Of a stretch of 64,000 bases of DNA, positions 41,991 through 52,639 are shown piece after piece. Positions within the stretch are counted from its first letter, which is position 1. The number at the start of each line of letters is the position of its first letter. Made by a program: the position numbers and the translations under genes. Source of the DNA: Bactrocera neohumeralis (lineage: Eukaryota; Arthropoda; Insecta; Diptera; Tephritidae); NCBI RefSeq assembly GCF_024586455.1, contig NC_065920.1, positions 73,462,215 to 73,526,214 of the forward strand. The letters run 5' to 3'. The notes beneath the pieces are model-generated. The model did no database searches. It saw only the letters and a program-made list of their open reading frames with translations, and was not told the DNA's origin.

Positions 41991-44690
41991 AAAATTAAAA
42001 AAAATGGTATTTTGTTTAACAAGTCGTCGCAGTTAACTGTTATTTTGCTGCTTTATTGATGTTTTCTTTTTCATTTTTATGTGTATTTGCTGGCTAACAA
42101 ACGTATTATTCTTGCTTTGATTTTGCGTATATTTTCACATAAAAAATTTTAGATTCAAAAAAAAAAAATTTAATTAAAAATTTTTGAAATAAAAAAAATA
42201 AATAATTTAAAAAATGTGTAACAAAAATTTTCAGTTTCGCGCTTTGAAAAAAGTTTCGAGAAAGTCAGCGAAGGCTAGCAAGCGTGAACTCTCACCCTTT
42301 ATCGCACTCGCGAACGCTAAAAAATAAATCTATTGAAGAATTTGTAAGCTTATATAAAATCAGACTGTGTTGTTAGTTGGTAACGTATGTATGTAACATC
42401 GTAGGTGATTTTTAAAAAAACATAATATTAATTCATAATACAAAAATATTTAATTGCTAAAATAATTATTGGCATAACTGGCAAGCAAATATGTGTCAAC
42501 AATTTTCAAAAACAATGGTTAAAATTATAAAAAAAAATATTGTTAATTATATGAATTAATTAGGCTAATGGCAACAGTGAAGTGAAAAAAGAAAAAAAAA
42601 AAAACAAAATACAGTTACAGCGCAAGAAATAGGAGTACTAGTTGGAGACAGTTATGGTAAAATTAAAATGAGAAATGAAAATAAATTTTATGGAATATAT
42701 TTGTTGAAAAAGGTAGGCAAGGAAATTTTTGTTTTATTTTTAACAAAAAAAATAATAATAATAAAAAATTTGATGCAGATAAAGTTTAGGTTTTAAATCG
42801 ATTATTCGAATAATTTTTTTTATACTTTCTAAAAATTAAAATCAAATAAATTTAAAATTTTTTAAATATTTAAAAATAAATCAATATGTAAAGCTCATGA
42901 ATATAAAACAAATATAAAAATTGAAATCGTTTTAATTTAATAAAAATCGTTTGCAAGAATTTTGTTCTAAAAAATAATAATACTGAAGATAGAGAAAGAA
43001 TCCAAATTTATTTATTTATTATTTTAATAATATTTTTTTTTTTAAACAAACAAATATGGAATGTGGAAATAATTAATAAATTATATACAAGGTGAGCAAC
43101 GGAAAAAAACAAGTACATAAATAAAAAAATAAAAAAAAATGGCGGCTTCACTTCCGGTTAGTTCACCCACATACATACATATATATATATCCTTTTTTGC
43201 GTAAACTAAAAAAATACATACATATACATACATACATACATATGTATGTATACATACATATTTTTTCTTCAAAGGGGATTGAAAATTTCGTTTTTTTAAT
43301 TTTATAATTTAAATTTTTTATTTATTTTTATTTTTTAGATTTTAATTATAATTTTTAATTTTTTTTTAATTTCTTAATTTTTTATTTATTTAATTAGTTA
43401 TTCAGTTCATTGTATTTTATTATTTATATTTATTTCATTTTATATTTTCATAATTTTTTTAATTTTATTTTTTCTTTTTTACTTTGTTTTTAATTTTATT
43501 CGTATTTATCAAATTTTAATAATTTATTTTTTTAATTTGTTTTGTATTTCTTTTTATTATTTTTTTGATGCATTTTTTTCATATTTAGATATTTTTTTAT
43601 TGAAAATTTTTAATTTTTTGTTTGCTTTTCAATTATTTTTTTTTTTTATTATTTAATTAGTTATTTATTTTTTATATTATTTGTAATTTTTTAATTCCAT
43701 ATACATACATATATTTTTATTTAATATTTTTTATTTATTTTTATTCATTTAGTATTAGATACTAATTATCTATTTTTTTTTATAAATTTTTACTACAAAG
43801 CAGATCATGGTTTCTAAATTTTTGTTGTTTTTTTTTCTTATGTAATTTTTTTTTATTTTTTAGATTTTCATATTAATTTCTTTAATTTCTAAATTTTTTG
43901 TTTCTTTTTATAATTATTTTATACATTTTTACTACAAAGCGTATCTTGGGGGATTGAAAATTTCGTTTTATAAATTGCTTTTAATTATTTTTTTATGATT
44001 TTAGATTTTTTTAATTTCTTTAATTTTATTTTTGTTTCTTATTTGTTTTATAATTATTTTTTTTTCTTATTTGATTTTATTTTTTTTTTTTTTCAAGCTT
44101 TTAATTTTAATTTTTTTAAGCTTTTATTTTGTTTAAAATTTTTTTTTTTTTCATTTAATTTTATTTTTTTTCGGTATATTTATTTTTTTCTATTTTTTAA
44201 CCATTTTTTAAAATTGTTTTTATTTCTTTTTTAATTTCTTTATTTTATTTATTTTTATCTTTTTTATATATTATATATTTATTTTTATTTTTTTTATATA
44301 TTATTTTTAAGTTGTTTTTAACTTTTTTTTACGAAAATTTAGTTTTGTATATACTTTTAACTTTTTTTACGTTCTTTTTTTATTATTTTTTTATTTTTTG
44401 TTTCTTAATTTGTATTCGTTTTTTCAATTATTTTATTAGGTATTTATTATTTTTTCTTATTTTATTAATATTATTATATTTGTATGTATGTTAGGGTGTG
44501 CCATTTTGAGGCAACCTTTTTTTTCAACTGAAAAACAGGCTCAAAACTTTCGAAATGTGTAAAAAAAAGTCACTCAAAAGATGAGCTATTAATATTAAGA
44601 GGTGCCTCTTTCAATTATATAAATTACATGGAAAAAACATCGTTTTTTTTGTGGTGGTTATTCTGCGGAGGTTATTATATGTGTACGCGA
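41991..44690. other. extremely AT-rich intergenic DNA, strongly T-biased from 43265
   Basis: No gene is visible. About 41991-43080 is A/T mixed. The segment 43171-43262 is a CATA/TATG microsatellite cluster. About 43265-44500 consists almost entirely of T with scattered A, and little G or C. Open frames here (43995-44494) are Phe/Leu/Ile strings that reflect composition only. Confidence 0.75.
43171..43262. repeat. CATA/TATG microsatellite cluster
   Basis: Runs of ATACATACATAC, ATATATATAT and a self-complementary ACATACATATGTATGT centre. Similar shorter tracts recur at 8390-8445, 17155-17225, 31430-31500 and 63598-63636. Confidence 0.9.
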
Positions 44691-44693
44691 TGG

Positions 44694-44894
44694 CTGCCAG
44701 TTGGGATGGTAAACTCGAATCCGATTCTACTCGAAAATCGAGTTTTCTCGTAAAATAATTGATTTTTCAGAATCGATCTTCAGTAGTAGAAGTCGATTAA
44801 GAATCAATTCTTGACATTCGGAAAATCGATTATTTTACGAGAAAACTCGATTTTCGAGTAGAATCGGAATCGAGTTTACCATCCCTACTGGCAG
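44694..44894. mobile_element. foldback element: 75-bp near-perfect inverted repeats, about 50-bp loop
   Basis: The left arm, 44694-44768, starts CTGCCAGTTGGGATGGTAAA. The right arm, 44820-44894, is its reverse complement with only three or four mismatches. Each arm also contains a smaller palindrome, CTCGAAAATCGAG. No reading frame lies inside. The structure is a hairpin-type MITE or a foldback element. A clear target duplication was not found, and the flanks outside the arms (CGCGATGG and CCTAATCG) are also weakly complementary. Confidence 0.8.
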
Positions 44895-44899
44895 CCTAA

Positions 44900-45685
44900 T
44901 CGGAAGCGGAGCCAAAAAAGCCTTTAGACCCAACCTCTACAATCTTCAACTGCATATTTTACTCAAACATTTAAAACTTACAAAAAAATCTGCAAGCATT
45001 TCTGTTATATTTCTTAAACATCCCATCATTATAATTTATAATTTTGCTAACAACTTTTTTAAATATCAAAAAATAATTAAAAAAGTATTAAAAATACTTT
45101 AAATTTTTGTTTCCAATTTCAATTCCCTCTCCGCTCCACAACAAGTTTACCTGCTTTTTGCCAGCTTTTGCAGTTTTCGCATCAAAGCCACTGCGCCAAT
45201 ACAACAACAATAAACCAAGCTAATGTTAAGATTCTGCAAAACTAAAGAAATTTACAAATAAATGCGTTGCTGAAAATAATAAATAAAGCTAAAAATCTTA
45301 TTATGTAGGACTAAAGGCATATAATCACATACCTATGTACATATACACAACTAGTTATGTAATCATATGCAATATTTTAATTATTGATGAAAGCAAAAAA
45401 CTGAAACATAAAAATATTCAGATCTGATGACAAGTTATTAAAGTGCGAAAGTAATTATAAAGTGACACAAATAATAAATGTAAACAAAAAGAATCATTAG
45501 ATTTTGTAATATAGTTAATGAACTATTATTAGTTGCTAAAACAAATTAATAATAAACAATTAATGAGAAATTGAGTCAGTGATTATTTTCATTAATAAAC
45601 TAAAATAAATTAATAAAAATTATAACTAAAATGCCAAAAAAAGTTTGTTTTTAAATTTAAAAACTCCGCGATCTATTAATAGTAG
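44900..45685. other. AT-rich intergenic, no gene seen
   Basis: No recognisable frame or repeat. Composition is AT-rich with a slightly more balanced patch at 45120-45240. Confidence 0.5.
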
Positions 45686-45689
45686 ATAG

Positions 45690-46640
45690 TTGAAAGAACA
45701 GTGCTTGAAAACTGTGGTGTTGGCAGCAGAGAGATTGTAGATAATGTTAGATTGCTTCAACACATTTCGGTTAATGTTTTGGGTATGAATGTCAATACCA
45801 AAAGATTCTCTTTTCGGGAAAAACGTGAGGTAAAAGTCGCAAGAGAGTTGTTTCACATAGTAGCTGAGGACCCTGCCGGTTAAATTTTGTCGTTTGATAA
45901 GAAAAACACAATTTTATAATTCAAAATACACTTTATTATTCAGTATAATCTCCCTCCAACGATCCTCCAATCTGTGGATCCCTTCCCTGAAATGAGAATC
46001 CGGAAGGTCTGCAAAATATGCTTACACAGCCGTTATGACCTCTTCATTTGAATGATGAAAAACGCCACTCATACATTTTTTGAGTTCTGGAAACAAATGG
46101 AAGTCGCTGGGGGTCAAATCTAGTGAATACGGCGGTTCTCTTGTTCTCTTCATCAACCTGGTACGTTTATGAAACGGATTAGTACTGCTGACGAGACGTG
46201 TATGAATACGACGTGCTTATGAATACGGTGTTGAGTTGTTGGCAAAATCGGAAAAACCACGTCAAAGTCGGCTGAAAATCAAGCTGGTTTTGGCTTTTGA
46301 AGCAATTCATTAGAATATTCGTGGATTTTTCACCACAATAAAGCTTCGTCACATTTTAATATGATTGTGACTGACTTCTTGACCAAGCCCGAAACGAGAT
46401 TCATCGCTCAGCCGCCGTCGCGAAGATGTAGCTCCTTGTGACTCTTTTCACTTCGGCTACTCCAGTGTAACCAGTAAAATACACTGAACTCATGCCAGCC
46501 TGACTCGAGGAGCATGTTTTGAAGGCGATTATAAAGACTTGTATTAAAATCGTGAAAATGGACTCTTTTGTCAGTCCGGTCATTTTTGTTCAAATGGTAA
46601 TAGGGCATAAAAAGATAAATATCTTGATCGGTCTGATTGT
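45690..46640 (+). mobile_element. mariner-family transposon remnant, itself interrupted
   Basis: The + strand frame 45701-45879 reads LLQHISVNVLGMNVNTKRFS and VKVARELFHIVAEDPAG, matching the linker before the catalytic core of mariner-like transposases. After an insertion the frame resumes at 46160 with FMKRISTADET (first catalytic Asp), then WIFHHNKASSHFNMIVTDFL near 46320 (second catalytic position, Asp replaced by Asn or Lys). A degraded C-terminus follows to about 46640. The join across the insert restores reading at DPAG/TFMKRI, which supports one original ORF. Confidence 0.65.
45880..46161 (-). mobile_element. 3' end of a second mariner-family element inserted in the first
   Basis: Minus-strand reading from 46150 downward: REPPYSLDLTPSDFHLFPEL, KKCMSGVFHHSNEEVITAV, one stop, AYFADLPDSHFREGIHRLED and RWREII to a terminal stop near 45920. 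PYSLDLTPSD is the third-Asp region of the mariner core. The insert separates DPAG from TFMKRI of the host element, and a TA lies at each border. Only the C-terminal third is present. Confidence 0.7.
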
Positions 46641-46689
46641 ATGTCAACTATATGCTGCAGTTATCTGATCTGGAGAACTTGTTCTCGTT

Positions 46690-46965
46690 AAAAATGTTTT
46701 CCATACGAGGACTTACCATAATTTGATTGACCGGTTTATATGGCAGCTATATCCTATAGTGGTCGGATATCAATGGTTCCGAATACAAAGCAGTTTCTTG
46801 AGAAGAAAATAATGTGTGCAAGAATTCGGATCGAAAACAAAACTTCAAAATTACCAGAAATGTGAAAAGTATCCAAACAACTGGATTTAGAGTATTCGAT
46901 ATCGTATAACATTCGAAATTATTTATTTTAAGTCGCTTCGAGGGAGATATGGGAGAAAGGAGTCG
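46690..46965 (-). repeat. inverted relative of the intron 8 repeat family
   Basis: TATGGCAGCTATATCCTATAGTG near 46738 followed by GTCGGATATC is the reverse complement of the GACCACTATAGCATATAGC block that is tandem at 40933-41270. Flanking similarity (ATACGAGGACTT, the reverse of a CAAGTCCT-TGTAT-type block) extends it. The right limit is uncertain. Confidence 0.6.
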
Positions 46966-46999
46966 GCGGAGAGACAATCAAAGCTTGCAGAAAGCCCGT

Positions 47000-47510
47000 C
47001 AACAGAACTATTCGTTTGTAACTTTTTCGGATATCTACGCTGTGCAACTTCTTCACTTTCAAAAACGTTTTGGATGGCTTCTAGAGTTGACCTTCCGAGT
47101 CTAAAACCATTGATAACCGCTTCCAGTCTTTAGCATTACTAGATCTAGCATTTTTGTTCTAGATAGCATTTAATAGAGCTGTCCCACTGTTTCGAGCATG
47201 CATAGTGGCCGATATACAGATGGCAAGTTGGGATCCCCTTTTCCTTCGCTGATTAAAAGAAATCGTTGTTTCTTCTACATTTCAGAAAATATATCAGCTT
47301 CGAGGTAGGCGTTGTACAAATTTGTAGCTCTTTCTCTGGCGATCGTTTTAAGTATTTCTACTGGAAGCCCATCCGGGTCAGACGATTTGTTGGTTTTGAA
47401 CTTGCTAGCAGTTCCTCGAGGGTAAACTAAAGAATTTCTGAAAGTCTTATAGCCTGTTCTGGTTCACTATCTGTTTTGGCATTTTATATGTTTGATGACT
47501 TGGTTCAAGC
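47000..47510 (-). mobile_element. R1-type LINE reverse-transcriptase remnant
   Basis: The minus strand reads FKTNKSSDPDGLPVEILKTI near 47370, NLYNAYLEADIFSEM near 47310, KKQRFLLISEGKGDPNLPSV near 47260 and YRPLCMLETVGQ near 47200. These are RT motifs 0 to 2 of R1/LOA/I-type LINEs. A parallel + strand relic is at 55285-56000. Stops break the frame. Confidence 0.75.
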
Positions 47511-47622
47511 TAAGGTTGAGGGGAGTGCTATTCGTAGAAATTAGCATTTATGAGGAATACACCTTGCTGCTGATAAATCTATACATAGACTTCTCACCCT
47601 ATAAATAATAACCTATAAAAAA

Positions 47623-48791
47623 TATTGAGGTAATTATTTAAAATTGTTTCTCTTTTAAATAAATAAATAAAAAAAAATAAAAATATTGTTTTTTCATCAA
47701 TATTATATTAGCTGAAACACTAGTTGGCTCGAATTGAGTATGAAGAATTTTGAAATTTTTGTATAAAAAAGGGAAGAATGCCACGCAAGCCACCAATGAA
47801 ATTTGTGAAGTTTACGGAGACGATGCTGTATCAGTTCTTGTAGCATAACAATGGTTCGCTCTCTTCCGTTTTGGAAATTTCGATGCGACTGGCCGACCTG
47901 TCGATGAAAAAGTCCATGAAATTATGCAAAAGTTTGGATCGTCACATAAGCAGCCATGACATCGCTAAGGAACTTAACATTCATCATCAAACGGTTTTGA
48001 ACCATTTAAAAAAGGCTAGCTACAAAAAGAAGTTCGATGTTTGGTACCACATGAATTGTATGTGAAAAATTTAAAGGACCGAATTAACATCTTCTTTGCT
48101 GAAACGAAATGAAATCGAACCATTTCTGAAGCGAATGGTAACAGGAGACGAAAAGGGGATCAAATACGACAATAATGTGCGAAAAAGATCATGGTCCAAG
48201 CGTGGTGAGGCTCAACAAATGGTCACAAAGCCAGGGTTGACGTCTCGAAAGGTTATGCTGAGTGTTTGGTGGGATTGGAAAGGAATCATCCACTATGAGC
48301 GGCTCCAGCCTGGTCGAACGATTGATTCAACATTTTATTGTCAACAACTGTTGAGATTAAAGCAAGCATTCGAAAAAACGGCCAGAACTGATCAACAGAA
48401 AGGGCTTCGTCTTCCATAAGGACAACGCTAGACCACACACAACTTTGATGACTGGGAGAGCTTGGCTGGAAAATTTTGATGCATCCACCGTAAAGTCCTG
48501 ATGCATCCATCATATAATCCAGACCTTGTACCATCGGACTACCATTTGTTTCGGTCAATGCAGAACTCCCTTAATGGAATAAAGTTGGCTTCAAGAGAAG
48601 CCTGTGCAAATTACCTGTCGCACTTTTTCGCCGAGAAACCAGAAAAGTTTTACACTGATGCAATAATGTTTTTAGCGGAAAAATGCCAAAAAGTGGTCGA
48701 CCGAATGGTACATATTTTGTTCACTATAAATATAAAAAAATAAGTTGAAGTTTGACTAAAAGTACGAATCGACTTTTTCGACTACCCAATA
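47623..48791 (+). mobile_element. mariner element, mauritiana-like, with degraded ends
   Basis: The transposase starts near 47778 (MPRKPPMKFVKF) and reads on through SSHDIAKELNIHHQTVLNHL, LKRNEIEPFLKRMVTGDEK (first catalytic Asp at 48147-48149), KRSWSKRGEAQQMVTKPGLT, VMLSVWWDWKGIIHYE, KDNARPHTTL (second Asp, 48421-48423) and PDLVPSDYHLF (third Asp, 48537-48539). The right end ACTACCCAA-TA (48781-48791) pairs with a weaker left end TATTGAGGTA at 47623, giving an element of about 1.17 kb, the usual mariner size. Several frameshifts, an early stop, a Trp-to-Gly change after GDEK and a small duplication (GATGCATCCA twice near 48480-48510) make it inactive. Confidence 0.85.
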
Positions 48792-48799
48792 TAAACACG

Positions 48800-50150
48800 A
48801 ATTGCCATTTATATGTATTTTTTGTTTAATATATTTTATTTCCACTTTTTATCTCAATTTTATTTTAATACTAAACTAGTCGTGTTCTTTGTTGTTGTTT
48901 TTTGTTCTTGTTTTGGTTTGGTTTTCGTTTCTGATAAACTGAGTTTAGGTAGTTGTTCATTTCGCGCTCCTCTCCGTACTTTTCACATACTGCTATGTTA
49001 TGTAACTTATGCGCGAATGCCGCATATTTATGTAATCAATTGTAAATAATTAATTTATCAATCTGCTTAATATATATTTGCAAATACTAGTTATGTCTTT
49101 TAACGCGCTAATACTTCTGGTTTATCATGTTTACATACTAACTCATGCTATGTCGTACCATGAGTACTATGCGGTACTATGCGGTACTATGCGGTACTAT
49201 GCAGTATTTTGTTTTACCTATGTGACTTGCTAGTTTTGCGCGTGTATGTGTAATAACAGTTGAAATTTCCGAATAGTCTTAGAACAGTGTGTCAACAACA
49301 GTACAATTTGGGTTAAAATTTTCAAAAGTAAGGTGCTTAATTGTTTTACTGTTTTTTGGTAATTTTAAGTAATTTAAATTTTATTTTATTTTATTCTTGC
49401 TTTTATAGTTTGGTTGTGTTTTGTTTGCTTGGAATTTTGTGGTTGTAAATAAGTTTTGAATTTCCTTTGCTGTGTTCGTTTGATATTTGTGTCGTTTTCA
49501 GGAATTGTTTTGGTCTAGTTAATACTTGTAAGCAATTATAAATGACATACATACTTATTTTTAAATTTATTTAATATTATTTACTGTTTATCAGAAACTA
49601 ATGCGTTCTAAATTTTCTTACAAATTACATGAGTTTTACTTTTTTTAACTATTTTTGTTGTTTTGGTGCTAGATTTTTGGTTATTTACTTGCTATTTAAT
49701 TGTTTTCGTTTTTATTTTTTTGCAAAACACTAAATTTATTTTTTTAATATCAATTTTAAATTATATATTCAGTATTTAATGTTTTATAATTTATTATATG
49801 TATGTATATAATCTTAAAGTATGCTGTATACTATTTTTTATCATATTCTTCCCTTTTATTGTTGTTTTATTCTAAGTAAATATCAATAATAGGTTTTAAA
49901 CAACTAAAACGTTTATGCATTTATTTATTTATTTTTTGTTATGGTTGTACTGCTACTATTTCATTTTTTGTATGAGAAATTATTATTTTTTTATTTTATT
50001 TTTAATGTTTTGAATTTTCTGAATTTTTAAATATGTGTTTAAAATATTTTTCTATAGCTATTTCTTCATTTTTTCGTTATATATTTTTAATACAGGAAAG
50101 TGTACATAATACTGTATTAGGAATGCTTCTATTAAAGACTGTAAAATGCT
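48800..50150. other. T-rich intergenic DNA, no gene seen
   Basis: No supported gene. The frame 48813-49049 lacks motifs. A 10-bp minisatellite lies at 49161-49206. Confidence 0.5.
49161..49206. repeat. 10-bp minisatellite (GCGGTACTAT), about 4.5 copies
   Basis: Exact repeats of GCGGTACTAT preceded by a GAGTACTAT variant and followed by GCAGTATTT. Copies are near identical, so the tract is probably length-polymorphic. Confidence 0.9.
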
Positions 50151-51960
50151 TATAAAAATTTAAAATAAAAATAAATAAAAAGATAATAAAAATTAAGAAA
50201 AAAATTAAAAAAATAAATAAATAAATAAAATAATAAAATATATAAAAACATAAAAATTAAAAATTTAATAAATATTTTCTTAAGCTAAAAAAATTTAAAT
50301 TTATTTATGATGGATAGAAGGAAATATTAACAACAATATAAATATAACTAGAAATAAATTTTATAAAGACATAATATAAAAATTTGTTTTTAATTTTGAA
50401 TTGTTTCATATCTGAGGTTTGAAAGGAACTTTTTTGAAAAAAATAAATAAATTTTATAATTTAAAAAATAATGAAAATTTAATGATATTTTCTTAAACAA
50501 AAAAAGTTTGTGGAGAATTATAAAATAATAAAAAAGTATAAAAAAGTTATAACAAAATAATAAAAAAATTTTTCTTAAAGAAACATTTTTTTTGTGAAGA
50601 ATAAAATAATATATAACAACAACAACAAATTATAGAAATATTTTCTAAAAAAAAATAAATCCTCTTATGAGGAATAAAAGAAATCAATAAAATAATACAC
50701 AACAATAAAGAAAGTATACAAATACATATTTTCTTAAGGAAAAAAAACAAATTTTTTATTTAAAAAAAGTTTAATTAGAAAAAACTTTTATAAAAAATAA
50801 TGCAAAAACATATTCTTAATAAAAAAATTTATAATTGTATGATATTTTCTTATACAAAATAGAAAAAAAAATATGAAGAATAAAAATAAATAATAAAAAA
50901 GTTGTAACAAAATTATAAAAATATTTTCACAAAGAAACAAAAAATTTTTTTATGGATAATTAAATAAAATATGTACAAAAATAGAAAAAATTAATATGAA
51001 AAAAATTTTTATTGTATAATATTTGTTGCAATGTTGCAACAATAAAATAATATATAGAGATATTTGATTACGTCAAAAAAAGTACAACTTCTTAGGAAGA
51101 ATAATATAAATAAAATAAAACAAAATAAATTAAGAAAATATATTTTTTTTAAGAGAAAAACAATTTTTGTGAACAGTAAAAAAAATTATTAACAATAATA
51201 AAAAAATTAGAAAAATTTTATATTAGAAAAATTTTTGAAAAATTTTATATTAGAAATTTTTTTTTTTTAATTTTTTCTTGAACAAAAAAATAATTTTATA
51301 TTAGAAAAAAATTTAAATAAATTTTTTTTTAGATATTTGCATTTTGGAAGGAGGTTTTTCAACAACAAAAATAACTAAAAGATTGTTAAAAAATAAATAT
51401 AAAAAATAAAAAAATATTGCAAGTATTTTCTTCAACAAAAAAAAAAATAGTTCTATAGTGCAGAATAAAATAAATCATAGCCAAAATAATAATAATAAAG
51501 ATAAAAGAAGTTATAAAAATACTTTCTTTATCAAAAAAAAAATATAAGAAATAAAAATGATAAATAAAAATTTATGAAAAAATAAGAAAAATATTTTCTC
51601 AAAAAATATTAACAACAATAAAAAAATAATTATAAAGAAAAATGTTTGGTTGATATTTGATATGAGTTTTGAGATTTTTTGCAACAATAAAAAAATAAAA
51701 AAATATTTAAACATTTTTTCCCAAACAAAAAATAACAATTTTTTGATGGTGTATTAAAAAAATATATAAAAGAAAATGTTAAAATATTTTCTATGGTATA
51801 CACATATGTATATATATATTGTTTTTATCAAATTATGTGATATTTTTGTTTTGGAAGAGTTTTTTCTAGCGACAAAATAATTTAAAAATAAAAATTATAA
51901 AAAAAAATAATGAAAATATTTCCCTAAACAAAAAATAGAACTTTTTCCTTAGAATTGTGA
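50150..51960. repeat. A-rich degenerate repeat array
   Basis: The box ATTTTCTTAA followed by A-runs, then GAATAAAATAA and ACAACAATAAA-type words, recurs every 90-130 bp. A larger-scale block GATATTTG followed by TTTTGGAAGGAG and CAACAA recurs near 51330, 51650, 51840 and 51970. Units are strongly diverged. No protein-coding content is credible here. Confidence 0.55.
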
Positions 51961-52639
51961 TAATATCCATGATATTTATGTTTCGGAAGGAGCTTTTTGT
52001 TTGCAACCGCGCAATCATGAACCTTGTTATATATTTTTTACCAACTAACTGTTTAAAGCTATACTTGTTCGACACACTGTACTCGCATGATTTATGATTG
52101 TATGAATTCCCGACACTCGATTAACAAACTGCTGCAGCAATGAATTTTTTCATTATGTCATATCAGCACTATTTATGAATATTGACTATGTGTATGTCCT
52201 TTTTCTTTTCTCAGCAGCTATTATGCTTTAATTTTTTTATTTACTTTTTAGGTAACTTTTAATAATTTTTCCTTTGTGATTTACATACATATTTTATTTA
52301 TTTTTTGTTTTATTTAATTTAATTTTTGTGGTTAGGTAGTGAATAATTGCATGATTTTGCTGACTCACATCCCATGAGGTAAATCTTTTTCGGTTTTTAC
52401 GTTTTAGAATTTCTGTTTTATTTCGTTTGATTCGTTCATTGTATACAGGCAACAACAACAAGTTGGTTATTTAGGCTTAAAGCGAAATATGTTTAAATAC
52501 AATCCATTATATTTATATATAGGTATATGTATATGTGGTTAGTTGATATGTGAGTCATTGAAGATGAATATGGAACAAAGAGAGATGATAATATATTTCT
52601 AAAAAAATTTAAAAATTATATATACGATTTACTAAAAAA

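Noticed and set aside
43995..44494. Open frames that translate to strings of Phe, Leu, Ile and Tyr resembling membrane proteins
   Set aside because: The DNA is almost pure T and A, so these are composition artefacts.
46401..46647. Minus-strand frame with gene-like composition overlapping the mariner remnant
   Set aside because: It lies over the + strand transposase remnant and has no motif on its own strand. I treat it as a shadow, although its right part is not securely explained.
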